A DNA stretch of 64,000 bases from Symsagittifera roscoffensis (lineage: Eukaryota > Xenacoelomorpha > Acoela > Convolutidae): contig NC_087067.1 in assembly GCF_963678635.1 (NCBI RefSeq), forward strand, positions 33,640,401 to 33,704,400, written 5' to 3'. The notes below the pieces were generated by a model, which saw nothing but the letters and a program-made list of their open reading frames with translations, did no database searches and was not told where the DNA came from. The translations under genes were made by a program, and so were the position numbers. Shown here one piece after another: positions 1 through 8,849 of the stretch. The first letter of the stretch is position 1; every line of letters begins with the position of its first letter.

Positions 1-270
1 CATGCCATAGATGGTCATTCAAGGCACCTTGTACACGCTCCGTAGGTTTTGATCAGCTGATTTGGCCATAAAACACATTGGGCCAAAAAAATTCCAAACA
101 ATGTCAATTTTCAGTTATTTGTTTGAAATGCATAAATTATAACGTGAGCGTGCAAAATTTTACATGGTATAAGAGCATATTTTTACTCTCGCGCGAGGGC
201 GAGTGTTTTAAAAGTAATGTACATAGACATAAGCTAGTAAGGAAATAAATGAAAGCGGAGTAACTCAAAT
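1..270 (+). other. Partial spacer upstream of the first 5S gene
   Basis: This is the 3' part of an array spacer, homologous to the stretch before every other gene. It holds the ATTGGGCC-containing segment (75-84), the CTCGCGCGAG palindrome (188-197) and the region just upstream of the gene. The usual TATA-like GGATATAAAT reads GGAAATAAAT here (241-250). No other gene is seen. Confidence 0.85.
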
Positions 271-390
271 GCCTACGACCATACCATGTTGAATGCACCG
301 GTTCTCGTCCGATCACCGAAGTTAAGCAACATTGGGCCTGGTTAGTACTTGGATGGGAGACCGCCTGGGAACACCAGGTGTTGTAGGCTT
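271..390 (+). rRNA. 5S rRNA, unit 1
   Basis: Structural RNA of the large ribosomal subunit, transcribed by RNA polymerase III. The 5' end GCCTAC pairs with the 3' end GTAGGC to form helix I. The internal promoter is visible: A-box AAGTTAAGC (gene positions 50-58 region), intermediate element around GGGCCTGG (64-71) and C-box GGATGGGAGACCGCC (81-95). Helix V is CCTGGT (67-72) with ACCAGG (103-108). A T4 run (CTTTTA) closes the gene. The 120-nt length is normal for an animal. This copy matches the array consensus exactly, although its upstream TATA-like box carries a T-to-A change. Confidence 0.97.
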
Positions 391-431
391 TTATTTAAAG
401 CAAAAGTAAATATTTTACTTTTATGCGCTAA

Positions 432-620
432 GAGTTATTGCTGTTTAAATTTCGGTGATGTCAAAAAGTTAAGCCTAATCGAGCGTGGTGCAAAAATTTT
501 CAATGGGTCAAATTTTGGCCAAAACAAAAGAAAACCGAAAATTTTTTTTTGCAGTATCAATTTTGTGTACAATCAGCTGCTGATAGGTCAAAAATAATGG
601 AGATAACTTTTGGGGTCTTT
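432..620 (+). repeat. Spacer subrepeat a (reference unit)
   Basis: Begins GAGTTATTGC and carries the core TTCGGTGATGTCAAAAAG followed by TTAAGCCTAATCGAGCGTGG (451-490). The core aligns with 5S gene positions about 41-72, including the A-box word AAGTTAAGC. It is followed by about 130 bp that the other subrepeats match only weakly. Length is 189 bp to the start of subrepeat b. Confidence 0.7.
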
Positions 621-805
621 GAGTTATAGCCTTTTGAATTTCGGTGATGTCAAAAAAATAAGCCCAATCGAGCCTGGTGAATTGCGCGAACGGCCATAAC
701 TTGCCCAAAAATTTTAAAATTTCCAAATTTTATTATTTGGATCACAAGATCATAGTCCAATCTTGGGGGACTGAGAAAATGAACCAATTTCGTCGGTCCA
801 ACACA
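621..805 (+). repeat. Spacer subrepeat b (reference unit)
   Basis: Begins GAGTTATAGCCTTTTGAA. The core near 640-682 reads TCGGTGATGTCAAAAAAATA then AGCCCAATCGAGCCTGGTGA. Unlike a and c it keeps GCCTGGT, the intermediate-element and helix V word of the 5S gene, but has lost the A-box TTAAGC form. Length is 185 bp. Confidence 0.7.
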
Positions 806-990
806 AAGTTATAAGCTTTTGAAATCTCGGTGATACCAAAAAGTTAAGCCTAATCGAGCGTGGTGCAAAAAATGAAATTTTCAAAATTTTTGTTTTTTTT
901 TTCGTTCAAAGTTCATTTTTTTTCATCTCGTTTCATAAATTTGAGCTCAGGACAATTCCAACGAGCCCAAAACGACGTTTGTAGCTCAAG
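806..990 (+). repeat. Spacer subrepeat c (reference unit), approximate right end
   Basis: Begins AAGTTATAAGCTTTTGAAA. The core 824-868 reads TCTCGGTGATACCAAAAAG then TTAAGCCTAATCGAGCGTGG. TCTCG and AAGTTAAGC match 5S gene text. The right boundary is not marked by a fourth copy and is set here only by the 185-bp period. Confidence 0.55.
893..902 (+). repeat. Poly-T tract in spacer
   Basis: T10 here. The same position ranges from about 6 to 13 T in other units and sometimes contains an A or C interruption (for example 36431-36446). It is a simple replication-slippage site. Confidence 0.8.
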
Positions 991-1038
991 TGTACGTGGA
1001 GTAATCATCAGTTGAAAATTTGGGGGGACCCGAATTTC

Positions 1039-1062
1039 GGCCATTTTGGACGAAAATCGGCC
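1039..1062 (+). other. Conserved spacer hairpin
   Basis: GGCCATTTT and AAAATCGGCC form an inverted repeat with a single-base bulge and a 5-nt loop. It is present in essentially every unit, including the short ones. Function unknown. Conservation may only reflect homogenisation of the whole array. Confidence 0.5.
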
Positions 1063-1464
1063 TAAAAGCTAACTTTTACGTTAGTGCAATTTTTTTTCTT
1101 GCATTTTTCAAGAGAATTTGGCTGCCCTCCGCTGTCGCAGAGTGCATTCAAAGAAAACTTATCAAATAGATTTGAATACTTACCTATTTAATAAGTTTAT
1201 CACAACAATTAGGCTAAAAGCAACTGACAGTATCCTGGCTGGTATTCAATCATATGCCACTTACAGTGGATGTGCGCCTATCATGCCATAGATGGTCATT
1301 CAAGGCACCTTGTACACGCTCCATAGGTTTTGACTAGCTGATTTGGCCATAAAACACATTGGGCCAAAAAATTCCAAACAAGGTCAATTTTCAGTATTTT
1401 GTTTGAAATGCATAAATTATAACGTGAGCGTGCAAAATTTTACATGGTATAAGGGCATATTTTT

Positions 1465-1484
1465 ACTCTCGCGCGAGGGCGAGT
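1465..1484 (+). promoter_or_regulatory. GC-rich palindrome upstream of 5S gene
   Basis: The perfect palindrome CTCGCGCGAG (1468-1477) lies within a larger dyad (ACTC...GAGT) at -83 to -74 from the gene. It is the only GC-rich patch in the spacer and occurs at the same distance in nearly all units. Upstream of genes 3-8 the first C is usually T (TTCGCGCGAG). Upstream of gene 6 the core reads TCGCTTGA, and upstream of gene 26 it reads TCGTGCGA. A role in factor binding or insulation is inference. Confidence 0.45.
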
Positions 1485-1523
1485 GTTTTACAAGTAATGT
1501 ACATAGACATAAGCTAGTAAGGA

Positions 1524-1530
1524 TATAAAT
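1524..1530 (+). promoter_or_regulatory. TATA-like box at -27 of 5S gene 2
   Basis: TATAAAT in GGATATAAATGAAAGCGG lies 27 bases before the gene, where TATA-like elements help Pol III 5S transcription in insects and some other eukaryotes. It is repeated at the same spacing in most units. Variants: GGAAATAAAT before gene 1; GGATAAAAATG before genes 36, 41, 42 and 43; TATAAATTAAAG before gene 21. Confidence 0.55.
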
Positions 1531-1550
1531 GAAAGCGGAGTAACTCAAAT

Positions 1551-1670
1551 GCCTACGACCATACCATGTTGAATGCACCGGTTCTCGTCCGATCACCGAA
1601 GTTAAGCAACCTTGGGCCTGGTTAGTACTTAGATGGGAGACCGCCTGGGAACACCAGGTGCTGTAGGCTT
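1551..1670 (+). rRNA. 5S rRNA, unit 2
   Basis: Differs from consensus at A61C, G81A and T111C. G81 lies in helix IV and the C-box, so this copy may be less efficient. The T4 terminator is present. Confidence 0.95.
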
Positions 1671-2827
1671 TTATTTAAAGCAAAAGTAATTCTTTTACTT
1701 TTATGCGCTAAGAGTTATTGCTGTTTAAAGTTCGGTGATGTCAAAAAGTTAAGCCTAATCGAGCGTGGTGCAAAAATTTTCAATGGGTCAAATTTTGGCC
1801 AAAACAAAAGAAAACCAAATTTTTTTTTGCAGTATCAATTTTGTGTACAATCAGCGGCTGATAGGTCAAAAATAATGGAGATAACTTTTGGGGTCTTTGA
1901 GTTATAGCCTTTTGAATTTCGGTGATTTCAAAAAAATAAGCCCAATCGAGCCTGGTGAATTGCGCGAACGGCCATAACTTGCCTAAAAATTTGAAAATTT
2001 CCAAATTTTATTATTTGGATCACAAGATCATAGTCAAATCTTGGGAGACTGAGAAAATGAACCAATTTTGTCGGTCCAACACAAAGTTATAAGCTTTTGA
2101 AATCTCGGTGATACCAAAAAGTTAAGCCTAATCGAGCGTGGTGCAAAAAATGAAATTTTCAAAATTTTTGTTTTTTTTTCGTTCAAAGTTCATTTTTGTC
2201 ATCTTGTTTAATAAATTTGAGCTCAGGACAATTCCAACGAGCCCAACACGACGTTTGTAGCTCAAGTGTACGTGGAGTAATCATCAGTTGAAAATTTGGG
2301 GGGACCCGAATTTCGGCCATTTTGGACGAAAATCGGCCTAAAAGCTAACTTTTAAGTTAGTGCAATTTTTTTTCTTGCATTTTTCAAGAGAATTGGGCTG
2401 CCCTACGCTGTCTCAGAGTGCATTCAAAGAAAACTTATCAAATAGATTTGAATACTTACCTATTTAATAAGTTTATCACAACAAGTAGGCTAAATGCAAC
2501 TGACAGTATCCTGGCTGGTATTCAATCATATGCCACTTACAGTGGATGTGCGGCTATTATGCCATAGATGGTGATTCAAGGCACCTTGTACACGCTCCAT
2601 AGGTTTTGACCAGCTGATTTGGCCATAAAACACATTGGGCCAAAAAAATTCCAAACAATGTCAATTTTCAGTTTTTTGTTTGAAATGCATAAATTATAAC
2701 GTGAGCGTGCAAAATTTTACATGGTATAAGAGCATATTTTTACTTTCGCGCGAGGGCGAGTGTTTTAAAAGTAATGTACATAGACATAAGCTAGTAAGGA
2801 TATAAATGAAAGCGGAGTAACTCAAAT
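1671..2827 (+). other. Standard spacer of unit 2
   Basis: Has the same layout as the reference spacer: three subrepeats, poly-T, hairpin, TTGAATACTTACC segment, palindrome (TTCGCGCGAG form) and TATA-like box. No other gene is seen. Confidence 0.8.
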
Positions 2828-2947
2828 GCCTACGACCATACCATGTTGAATGCACCGGTTCTCGTCCGATCACCGAAGTTAAGCAACATTGGGCCTGGTT
2901 AGTACTTGGATGGGAGACCGCCTGGGAACACCAGGTGTTGTAGGCTT
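2828..2947 (+). rRNA. 5S rRNA, unit 3
   Basis: Matches the consensus through all promoter boxes and ends in T4. It is followed by the rearranged 1.39-kb spacer. Confidence 0.97.
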
Positions 2948-3615
2948 TTATTTAAATCAAAAGTAATTCTTTTACTTTTATGCGCTAAGAGTTATTGCTG
3001 TTTAAAGTTCGGTGATGTCAAAAAGTTAAGCCTAATCGAGCGTGGTGCAAAAATTTTCAATGGGTCAAATTTTGGCCAAAACAAAAGAAAACCGAAAAAT
3101 TTCTTTTGCAGTATCAATTTTGTGTACAATCAGCTGCTGATAGGTCAAAAATAATGGAGATAACTTTTGGGGTCTTTGAGTTATAGCCTTTTGAATTTCG
3201 GTGATGTCAAAAAAATAAGCCCAATCGAGACTGGTGAATTGCGCGAACGGCCATAACTTGCCCAAAAATTTTAAAATTTCCAAATTTTATTATTTGGATC
3301 ACAAGATCATAGTCAAATCTTGGGAGACTGAGAAAATGAACCAATTTCGTCGGTCCAACACAAAGTTATAAGCTTTTGAAATCTCGGTGATACCAAAAAG
3401 TTAAGCCTAATCGAGCGTGGTGCAAAAAATGAAATTTTCAAAATTTTTGTTTTTTTTTCGTTCAAAGTTCATTTTTGTCATCTTGTTTCATAAATTTGAG
3501 CTCAGGAAAACTCCAACGAGCCCAAAACGACGTTTGTAGCTCAAGTGTACGTGGAGTAATCATCAGTTGAAAATTTGGGGGGACCCGAATTTCGGCCATT
3601 TTGGACGAAAATCGG

Positions 3616-4077
3616 CCTAAAAGCTAACTTTTACGTTTGTGCAATTTTTTTCTTGCATTTTTCAAGAGAATTGGGCTGCCCTCCGCTGTCGCAGAGTGCA
3701 TTCAAAGAAAACTTATCAAATAGATTCGAATACTTCCCTATTTAATAACTTTATCACAACAACTTTATCACAACAATCCTGGCTGGTATTCAATCATATG
3801 CCACTTACAGTGGATGTGCGGCTATCATGCCATAGATGGCATGATAGCCGCAAACCTAAAAGCTAACTTTTACGTTTGTGCAACTTTTTTTCTTGCATTT
3901 TTCAAGAGAATTGGGCTGCCCTCCGCTGTCGCAGAGTGCATTCAAAGAAAACTTATCAAATAGATTTGAATACTTACCTATTTAATAACTTTATCACAAC
4001 AACTTTATCACAACAATCCTGGCTGGTATTCAATCATATACCACTTACAGTGGATGTGCGGCTATCATGCCATAGAT
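3616..4077 (+). repeat. Tandem duplication with fold-back junction in unit 3 spacer
   Basis: A segment starting CCTAAAAGCTAAC at 3616 recurs at 3855, 239 bp later. Both copies lack the AGGCTAAAAGC stretch found in other units and instead repeat AACTTTATCACAAC. The copies are joined through a short inverted segment (3833-3854). This explains the 1,508-bp unit length. Confidence 0.85.
3818..3851 (+). repeat. Perfect 15-bp inverted repeat at duplication junction
   Basis: GCGGCTATCATGCCA is followed by the 4-base loop TAGA and the exact complement TGGCATGATAGCCGC. Other units read straight through this point (GCCATAGATGGTCATTC), so the right arm is a new inverted copy of the left arm. This is typical of template switching during replication or repair. 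Confidence 0.9.
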
Positions 4078-4335
4078 GGTCATTCAAGGCACCTTGTACA
4101 CGCTCCATAGGTTTTGACCAGCTGATTTGGCCATAAAACACATTGGGCCAAAAAAATTCCAAACAATGTCAATTTTCAGTATTTTGTTTGAAATGCATAA
4201 ATTATAACGTGAGCGTGCAAAATTTTACATGGTATAAGAGCATATTTTTACTTTCGCGCGAGGGCGAGTGTTTTAAAAGTAATGTACATAGACATAAGCT
4301 AGTAAGGATATAAATGAAAGCGGAGTAACTCAAAT

Positions 4336-4455
4336 GTCTACGACCATACCATGTTGAATGCACCGGTTTTCGTCCCATCACCGAAGTTAAGCAACATTAG
4401 GCCTGGTTAGTACTTGGATGGGAGACCGCCTGGGAACACCAGGTGTTGTAGGCTT
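4336..4455 (+). rRNA. 5S rRNA, unit 4 (divergent)
   Basis: Carries C2T, C34T, G41C and G64A. C2T weakens helix I to a possible wobble. C34T is shared with units 5-8, marking a local sequence family. Terminator T4 present. Confidence 0.92.
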
Positions 4456-6169
4456 TTATTTAAAGCAAAAGTAATTCTTTTACTTTTATGCGCTAAGAGT
4501 TATTGCTGTTTAAAGTTCGGTGATGTCAAAAAGTTAAGCCTAATCGAGCGTGGTGCAAAAATTTTCAATGGGTCAAATTTTGGCCAAAACAAAAGAAAAC
4601 CGAAAAATTTCTTTTGCAGTATCAATTTTGTGTACAATCAGCTGCTGATAGGTCAAAAATAATGGAAATAACTTTTGGGGTCTTTGAGTTATAGCCTTTT
4701 GAATTTCGGTGATGTCAAAAAAATAAGCCCAATCGAGCCTGGTGAATTGCGCGAACGGCCATAACTTGCCCAAAAATTTTAAAATTTCCAAATTTTATTA
4801 TTTGGATCACAAGATCATAGTCAAATTTTAGGCGACTGAGAAAATGAACCAATTTCGTCGGTCCAACACAAAGTTATAACCTTTTGAAATCTCGGTGATA
4901 CCAAAAAGTTAAGCCTAATCGAGCGTGGTGCAAAAAGTGAAATTTTCAAAATTTTTGTTTTTTTTTCGTTCAAAGTTCATTTTTTCCATCTTGTTTCATA
5001 AATTTGAGCTCAGGACAATTCCAACGAGCCCAAAACGACGTTTGTAGCTCAAGTGTACGTGGAGTAATCATCAGTTGAAAATTTGGGGGGACCCGAATTT
5101 CGGAAATTTTGGACGAAAATCGGCCTAAAAGCTAACTTTTAAGTTAGTGCAATTTTTTTTCTTGCTTTTTTCAAGAGAATTGGGCTGCCCTCCGCTGTTG
5201 CAGAGTGCATTCAAAGAAAACTTATCAAATAGATTTGAATACTTACCTATTTAATAAGTTTATCACAACAATTAGGCTAAAAGCAACTGACAGTATCCTG
5301 GCTGGTATTCAATCATATGCCACTTACAGTGGATGTGCGGCTATCATGCCATAGATGGTCATTCAAGGCACCTTGTACACTTACCTATTTGAATACTTAC
5401 CTTTTTAATAACTTACCTATTTGAATACTTACCTATTTAATAACTTTATCACAACAATTCAAAGAAAACTTATCAAATAGATTTGAATACTTACCTATTT
5501 AATAACTTTATCACAACAACTTTATCACAACAATCCTGGCTGGTATTCAATCATATGCCACTTATAGTGGATGTGCGGCTATCATGCCATAGATGGTCAT
5601 TCAAGGCACCTTGTACACTTACCTATTTGAATACTTACCTATTTAATAACTTTATCACAACAATTATGAATACTTACCTATTTGAATACTTACCTATTTA
5701 ATAACTTTATCACAACAATTACTTAATACTTACCTATTTAAATACTTACCTATTTAATAACTTTATCACAATAATTAATACTTACCTATTTGAATACTTA
5801 CCTATTTAATAACTTTATCACAACAATTAGATTAAAAGCAACTGACAATATCCTGGCTGGTATTCAATCATATGCCACTTACAGTGGATGTGCGGCTATC
5901 ATGCCATAGATGGTCATTCAAGGCACCTTGTACACGCTCCATAGGTTTTGACCAGCTGATTTGGCCATAAAACACATTGGGCCAAAAAAATTCCAAACAA
6001 GGTCAATTTTCAGTATTTTGTTTGAAATGCATAAATTATAACGTGAGCGTGCAAAATTTTACATGGTATAAGAGCATATTTTTACTTTCGCGCGAGGGCG
6101 AGTGTTTTAAAAGTAATGTACATAGACATAAGCTAGTAAGGATATAAATGAAAGCGGAGTAACTCAAAT
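4456..6169 (+). other. Expanded spacer of unit 4
   Basis: The first 920 bp are standard. After CACCTTGTACAC (about 5378) the sequence jumps back into repeated TTGAATACTTACC motifs, and the normal spacer end resumes near 5830. The unit is 1,834 bp, about 550 bp longer than usual. No gene is seen. Confidence 0.85.
5378..5835 (+). repeat. Local expansion of a ~37-bp motif (TTGAATACTTACCTATTTAA ...)
   Basis: Multiple imperfect copies of a motif made of GAATACTTACCTATTTAATA plus ACTTTATCACAACAA occur back to back. Some are truncated to TTACCTATTTGAATAC. They are interleaved with one extra copy of the CCTGGCTGGTATTC to CCTTGTACAC segment (about 5535-5620). Repeats of this kind suggest repeated slippage or serial template switching at one site. 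Confidence 0.85.
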
Positions 6170-6289
6170 GCCTACGACCATACCATGTTGAATGCACCGG
6201 TTTTCGTCCGATCACCGAAGTTAAGCAACATTGGGCCTGGTTAGTACTTGGATGGGAGACCGCCTGGGAACACCAGGTGTTGTAGGCTT
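6170..6289 (+). rRNA. 5S rRNA, unit 5
   Basis: The only change from consensus is C34T. Standard 1,281-bp unit. Confidence 0.96.
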
Positions 6290-7450
6290 TTATTTAAAGC
6301 AAAAGTAATTCTTTTACTTTTATGCGCTAAGAGTTATTGCTGTTTAAATTTCGGTGATGTCAAAAAGTTAAGCCTGATCGAGCGTGGTGCAAAAATTTTC
6401 AATGGGTCAAATTTTGGCCAAAACAAAAGAAAACCGAAAAATTTCTTTTGCAGTATCAATTTTGTGTACAATCAGCTGCTGATAGGTCAAAAATAATGGA
6501 GATAACTTTTGGGGTCTTTGAGTTATAGCCTTTTGAATTTCGGTGATGTCAAAAAAATAAGCCCAATCGAGCCTGGTGAATTGCGCGAACGGCCATAACT
6601 TGCCCAAAAATTTTAAAATTTCCAAATTTTATTATTTGGATCACAAGATCATAGTCCAATCTTGGGGGACTGAGAAAATGAACCAATTTCGTCGGTCCAA
6701 CACAAAGTTATAAGCTTTTGAAATCTCGGTGATACCAAAAAGTTAAGCCTAATCGATCGTGGTGCAAAAAATGAAATTTTCAAAATTTTTGTTTTTTTTT
6801 CGTTCAAAGTTCATTTTTTTTTAATCTTGTTTCATAAATTTGAGCTCAGGACAATTCCAAAGAGCCCAAAACGACGTTTGTAGCTCAAGTGTACGTGGAG
6901 TAATCATCAGTTGAAAATTTGGGGGGACCCGAATTTCGGCCATTTTGGACGAAAATCGGCCTGAAAGCTAACTTTTACGTTAGTGCAATTTTTTTTCTTG
7001 CATTTTTCAAGAGAATTGGGCTGCCCTCCGCTGTCGCAGAGTGCATTCAAAGAAAACTTATCAAGTAGATTTGAATACTTACCTATTTAAAAATTTTATC
7101 ACAACAATTAGGCTAAAAGCAACTGACAGTATCCTGGCTGGTATTCAATCATATGCCACTTACAGTGGATGTGCGGCTATCATGCCATAGATGGTCATTC
7201 AAGGCACCTTGTACACGCTCCATAGGTTTTGACCAGCTGATTTGGCCATAAAACACATTGGGCCAAAAAAATTCCAAACAATGTCAATTTTCAGTATTTT
7301 GTTTGAAATGCATAAATTATAACGTGAGCGTGCAAAATTTTACATGGTATAAGAGCATATTTTTACTTTCGCTTGAGGGCGAGTGTTTTAAAAGTAATGT
7401 ACATAGACATAAGCTAGTAAGGATATAAATGAAAGCGGAGTAACTCAAAT

Positions 7451-7570
7451 GCCTACGACCATACCATGTTGAATGCACCGGTTTTCGTCCGATCACCGAA
7501 GTTAAGCAACATTGGGCATGGTTAGTACTTGGATGGGAGACCGCCTGGGAACACCAGGTGTTGTAGGCTT
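7451..7570 (+). rRNA. 5S rRNA, unit 6
   Basis: C34T and C68A. C68A breaks the C68-G107 pair of helix V and changes the intermediate promoter element, so function is doubtful. The upstream palindrome is also disrupted (TCGCTTGAG). Confidence 0.93.
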
Positions 7571-8729
7571 TTATTTAAAGCAAAATTAATTCTTTTACTT
7601 TTATGCGCTAAGAGTTATTGCTGTTTAAAGTTCGGTGATGTCAAAAAGTTAAGCCTAATCGAGCGTGGTGCAAAAATTTTCAATGGGTCAAATTTTGGCC
7701 AAAACAAAAGAAAACCGAAAAATTTCTTTTGCAGTATCAATTTTGTGTACAATCAGCTGCTGATAGGTCAAAAATAATGGAAATAACTTTTGGGGTCTTT
7801 GAGTTATAGCCTTTTGAATTTCGGTGATGTCAAAAAAATAAGCCCAATCGAGCCTGGTGAATTGCGCGAACGGCCATAACTTGCCCAAAAATTTTAAAAT
7901 TTCCAAATTTTATTATTTGGATCACAAGATCATAGTCAAATCTTGGGGGACTGAGAAGATGAACCAATTTCGTCGGTCCAACACAAAGTTATAAGCTTTT
8001 GAAATCTCGGTGATACCAAAAAGTTAAGCCTAATCGAGCGTGGTGCAAAAAATGAAATTTTCAAAATTTTTGTTTTTTTTTCGTTCAAAGTTCATTTTTT
8101 CCATCTTGTTTCATAAATTTGAGCTCAGGACAATTCCAACGAGCCCAAAACGACGTTTGTAGCTCAAGTGTACGTGGAGTAATCATCAGTTGAAAATTTG
8201 GGGGGACCCGAATTTCGGCCATTTTGGACGAAAATCGGCCTAAAAGCTAACTTTAACGTTAGTGCAATTTTTTTTCTTGCATTTTTCAAGAGAATTGGGC
8301 TGCCCTCCGCTGTCGCAGAGTGCATTCAAAGAAAACTTATCAAGTAGATTTGAATACTTACCTATTTAAAAACTTTATCACAACAATTAGGCTAAAAGCA
8401 ACTGACAGTATCCTGGCTGGTATTCAATCATATGCCACTTACAGTGGATGTGCGGCTATCATGCCATAGATGGTCATTCAAGGCACCTTGTACACGCTCC
8501 ATAGGTTTTGACCAGCTGATTTGGCCATAAAACACATTGGGCCAAAAAAATTCCAAACAATGTCAATTTTCAGTATTTTGTTTGAAATGCATAAATTATA
8601 ACGTGAGCGTGCAAAATTTTACATGATATAAGAGCATATTTTTACTTTCGCGCGAGGACGAGTGTTTTAAAAGTAATGTACATAGACATAAGCTAGTAAG
8701 GATATAAATGAAAGCGGAGTAACTCAAAT

Positions 8730-8849
8730 GCCTACGACCATACCATGTTGAATGCACCGGTTTTCGTCCGATCACCGAAGTTAAGCAACATTGGGCCTGG
8801 TTAGTACTTGGATGGGAGACCGCCTGGGAACACCAGGTGTTGTAGGCTT
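8730..8849 (+). rRNA. 5S rRNA, unit 7 (weak terminator)
   Basis: C34T. The gene is followed by GGCTTTCATTT, so the T4 signal is reduced to T3. Transcription may read to the next T4 (ATTCTTTTAC) about 25 bases on. Confidence 0.95.

Larger units (their letters stand above)
391..1550 (+). other. Reference 5S intergenic spacer (unit 1)
   Basis: AT-rich, 1,160 bp, and the model for all long spacers. In order it holds: the T-run terminator; a TTTTACTTTTATGCG segment; three subrepeats of about 185 bp starting near 432, 621 and 806; a poly-T tract (893-902); a conserved segment ending in a hairpin (1039-1062); the TTGAATACTTACC segment that is expanded or interrupted in other units; the ATTGGGCC segment; the CTCGCGCGAG palindrome (1468-1477); and the TATA-like box (1524-1530) before the next gene. 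I found no protein gene, tRNA, U-snRNA or spliced-leader RNA. Confidence 0.85.

Noticed and set aside
349-597. 82-codon open frame starting in the 5S gene (DGRPPGNTRCCRLLFKAKV...), recurring in most units
   Set aside because: It starts at a TTG inside the 5S gene and runs into spacer. It recurs only because the array is homogenised, and short units or single-base changes alter it freely. No sign of codon selection.
508-726. Minus-strand 72-codon frame (MEILKFLGKLWPFAQF...) in nearly every long unit
   Set aside because: It lies within spacer subrepeats a-b, is absent from all short units and has no recognisable domain. It is best explained as AT-rich repeat sequence.
391-1550. Possible linked small-RNA gene (spliced leader, U1, U2, U6, tRNA or histone) in the spacer
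   Set aside because: Such linkages are known for 5S arrays, but I saw no Sm site with stem-loops, no U6-type sequence, no tRNA B-box and no histone frame.
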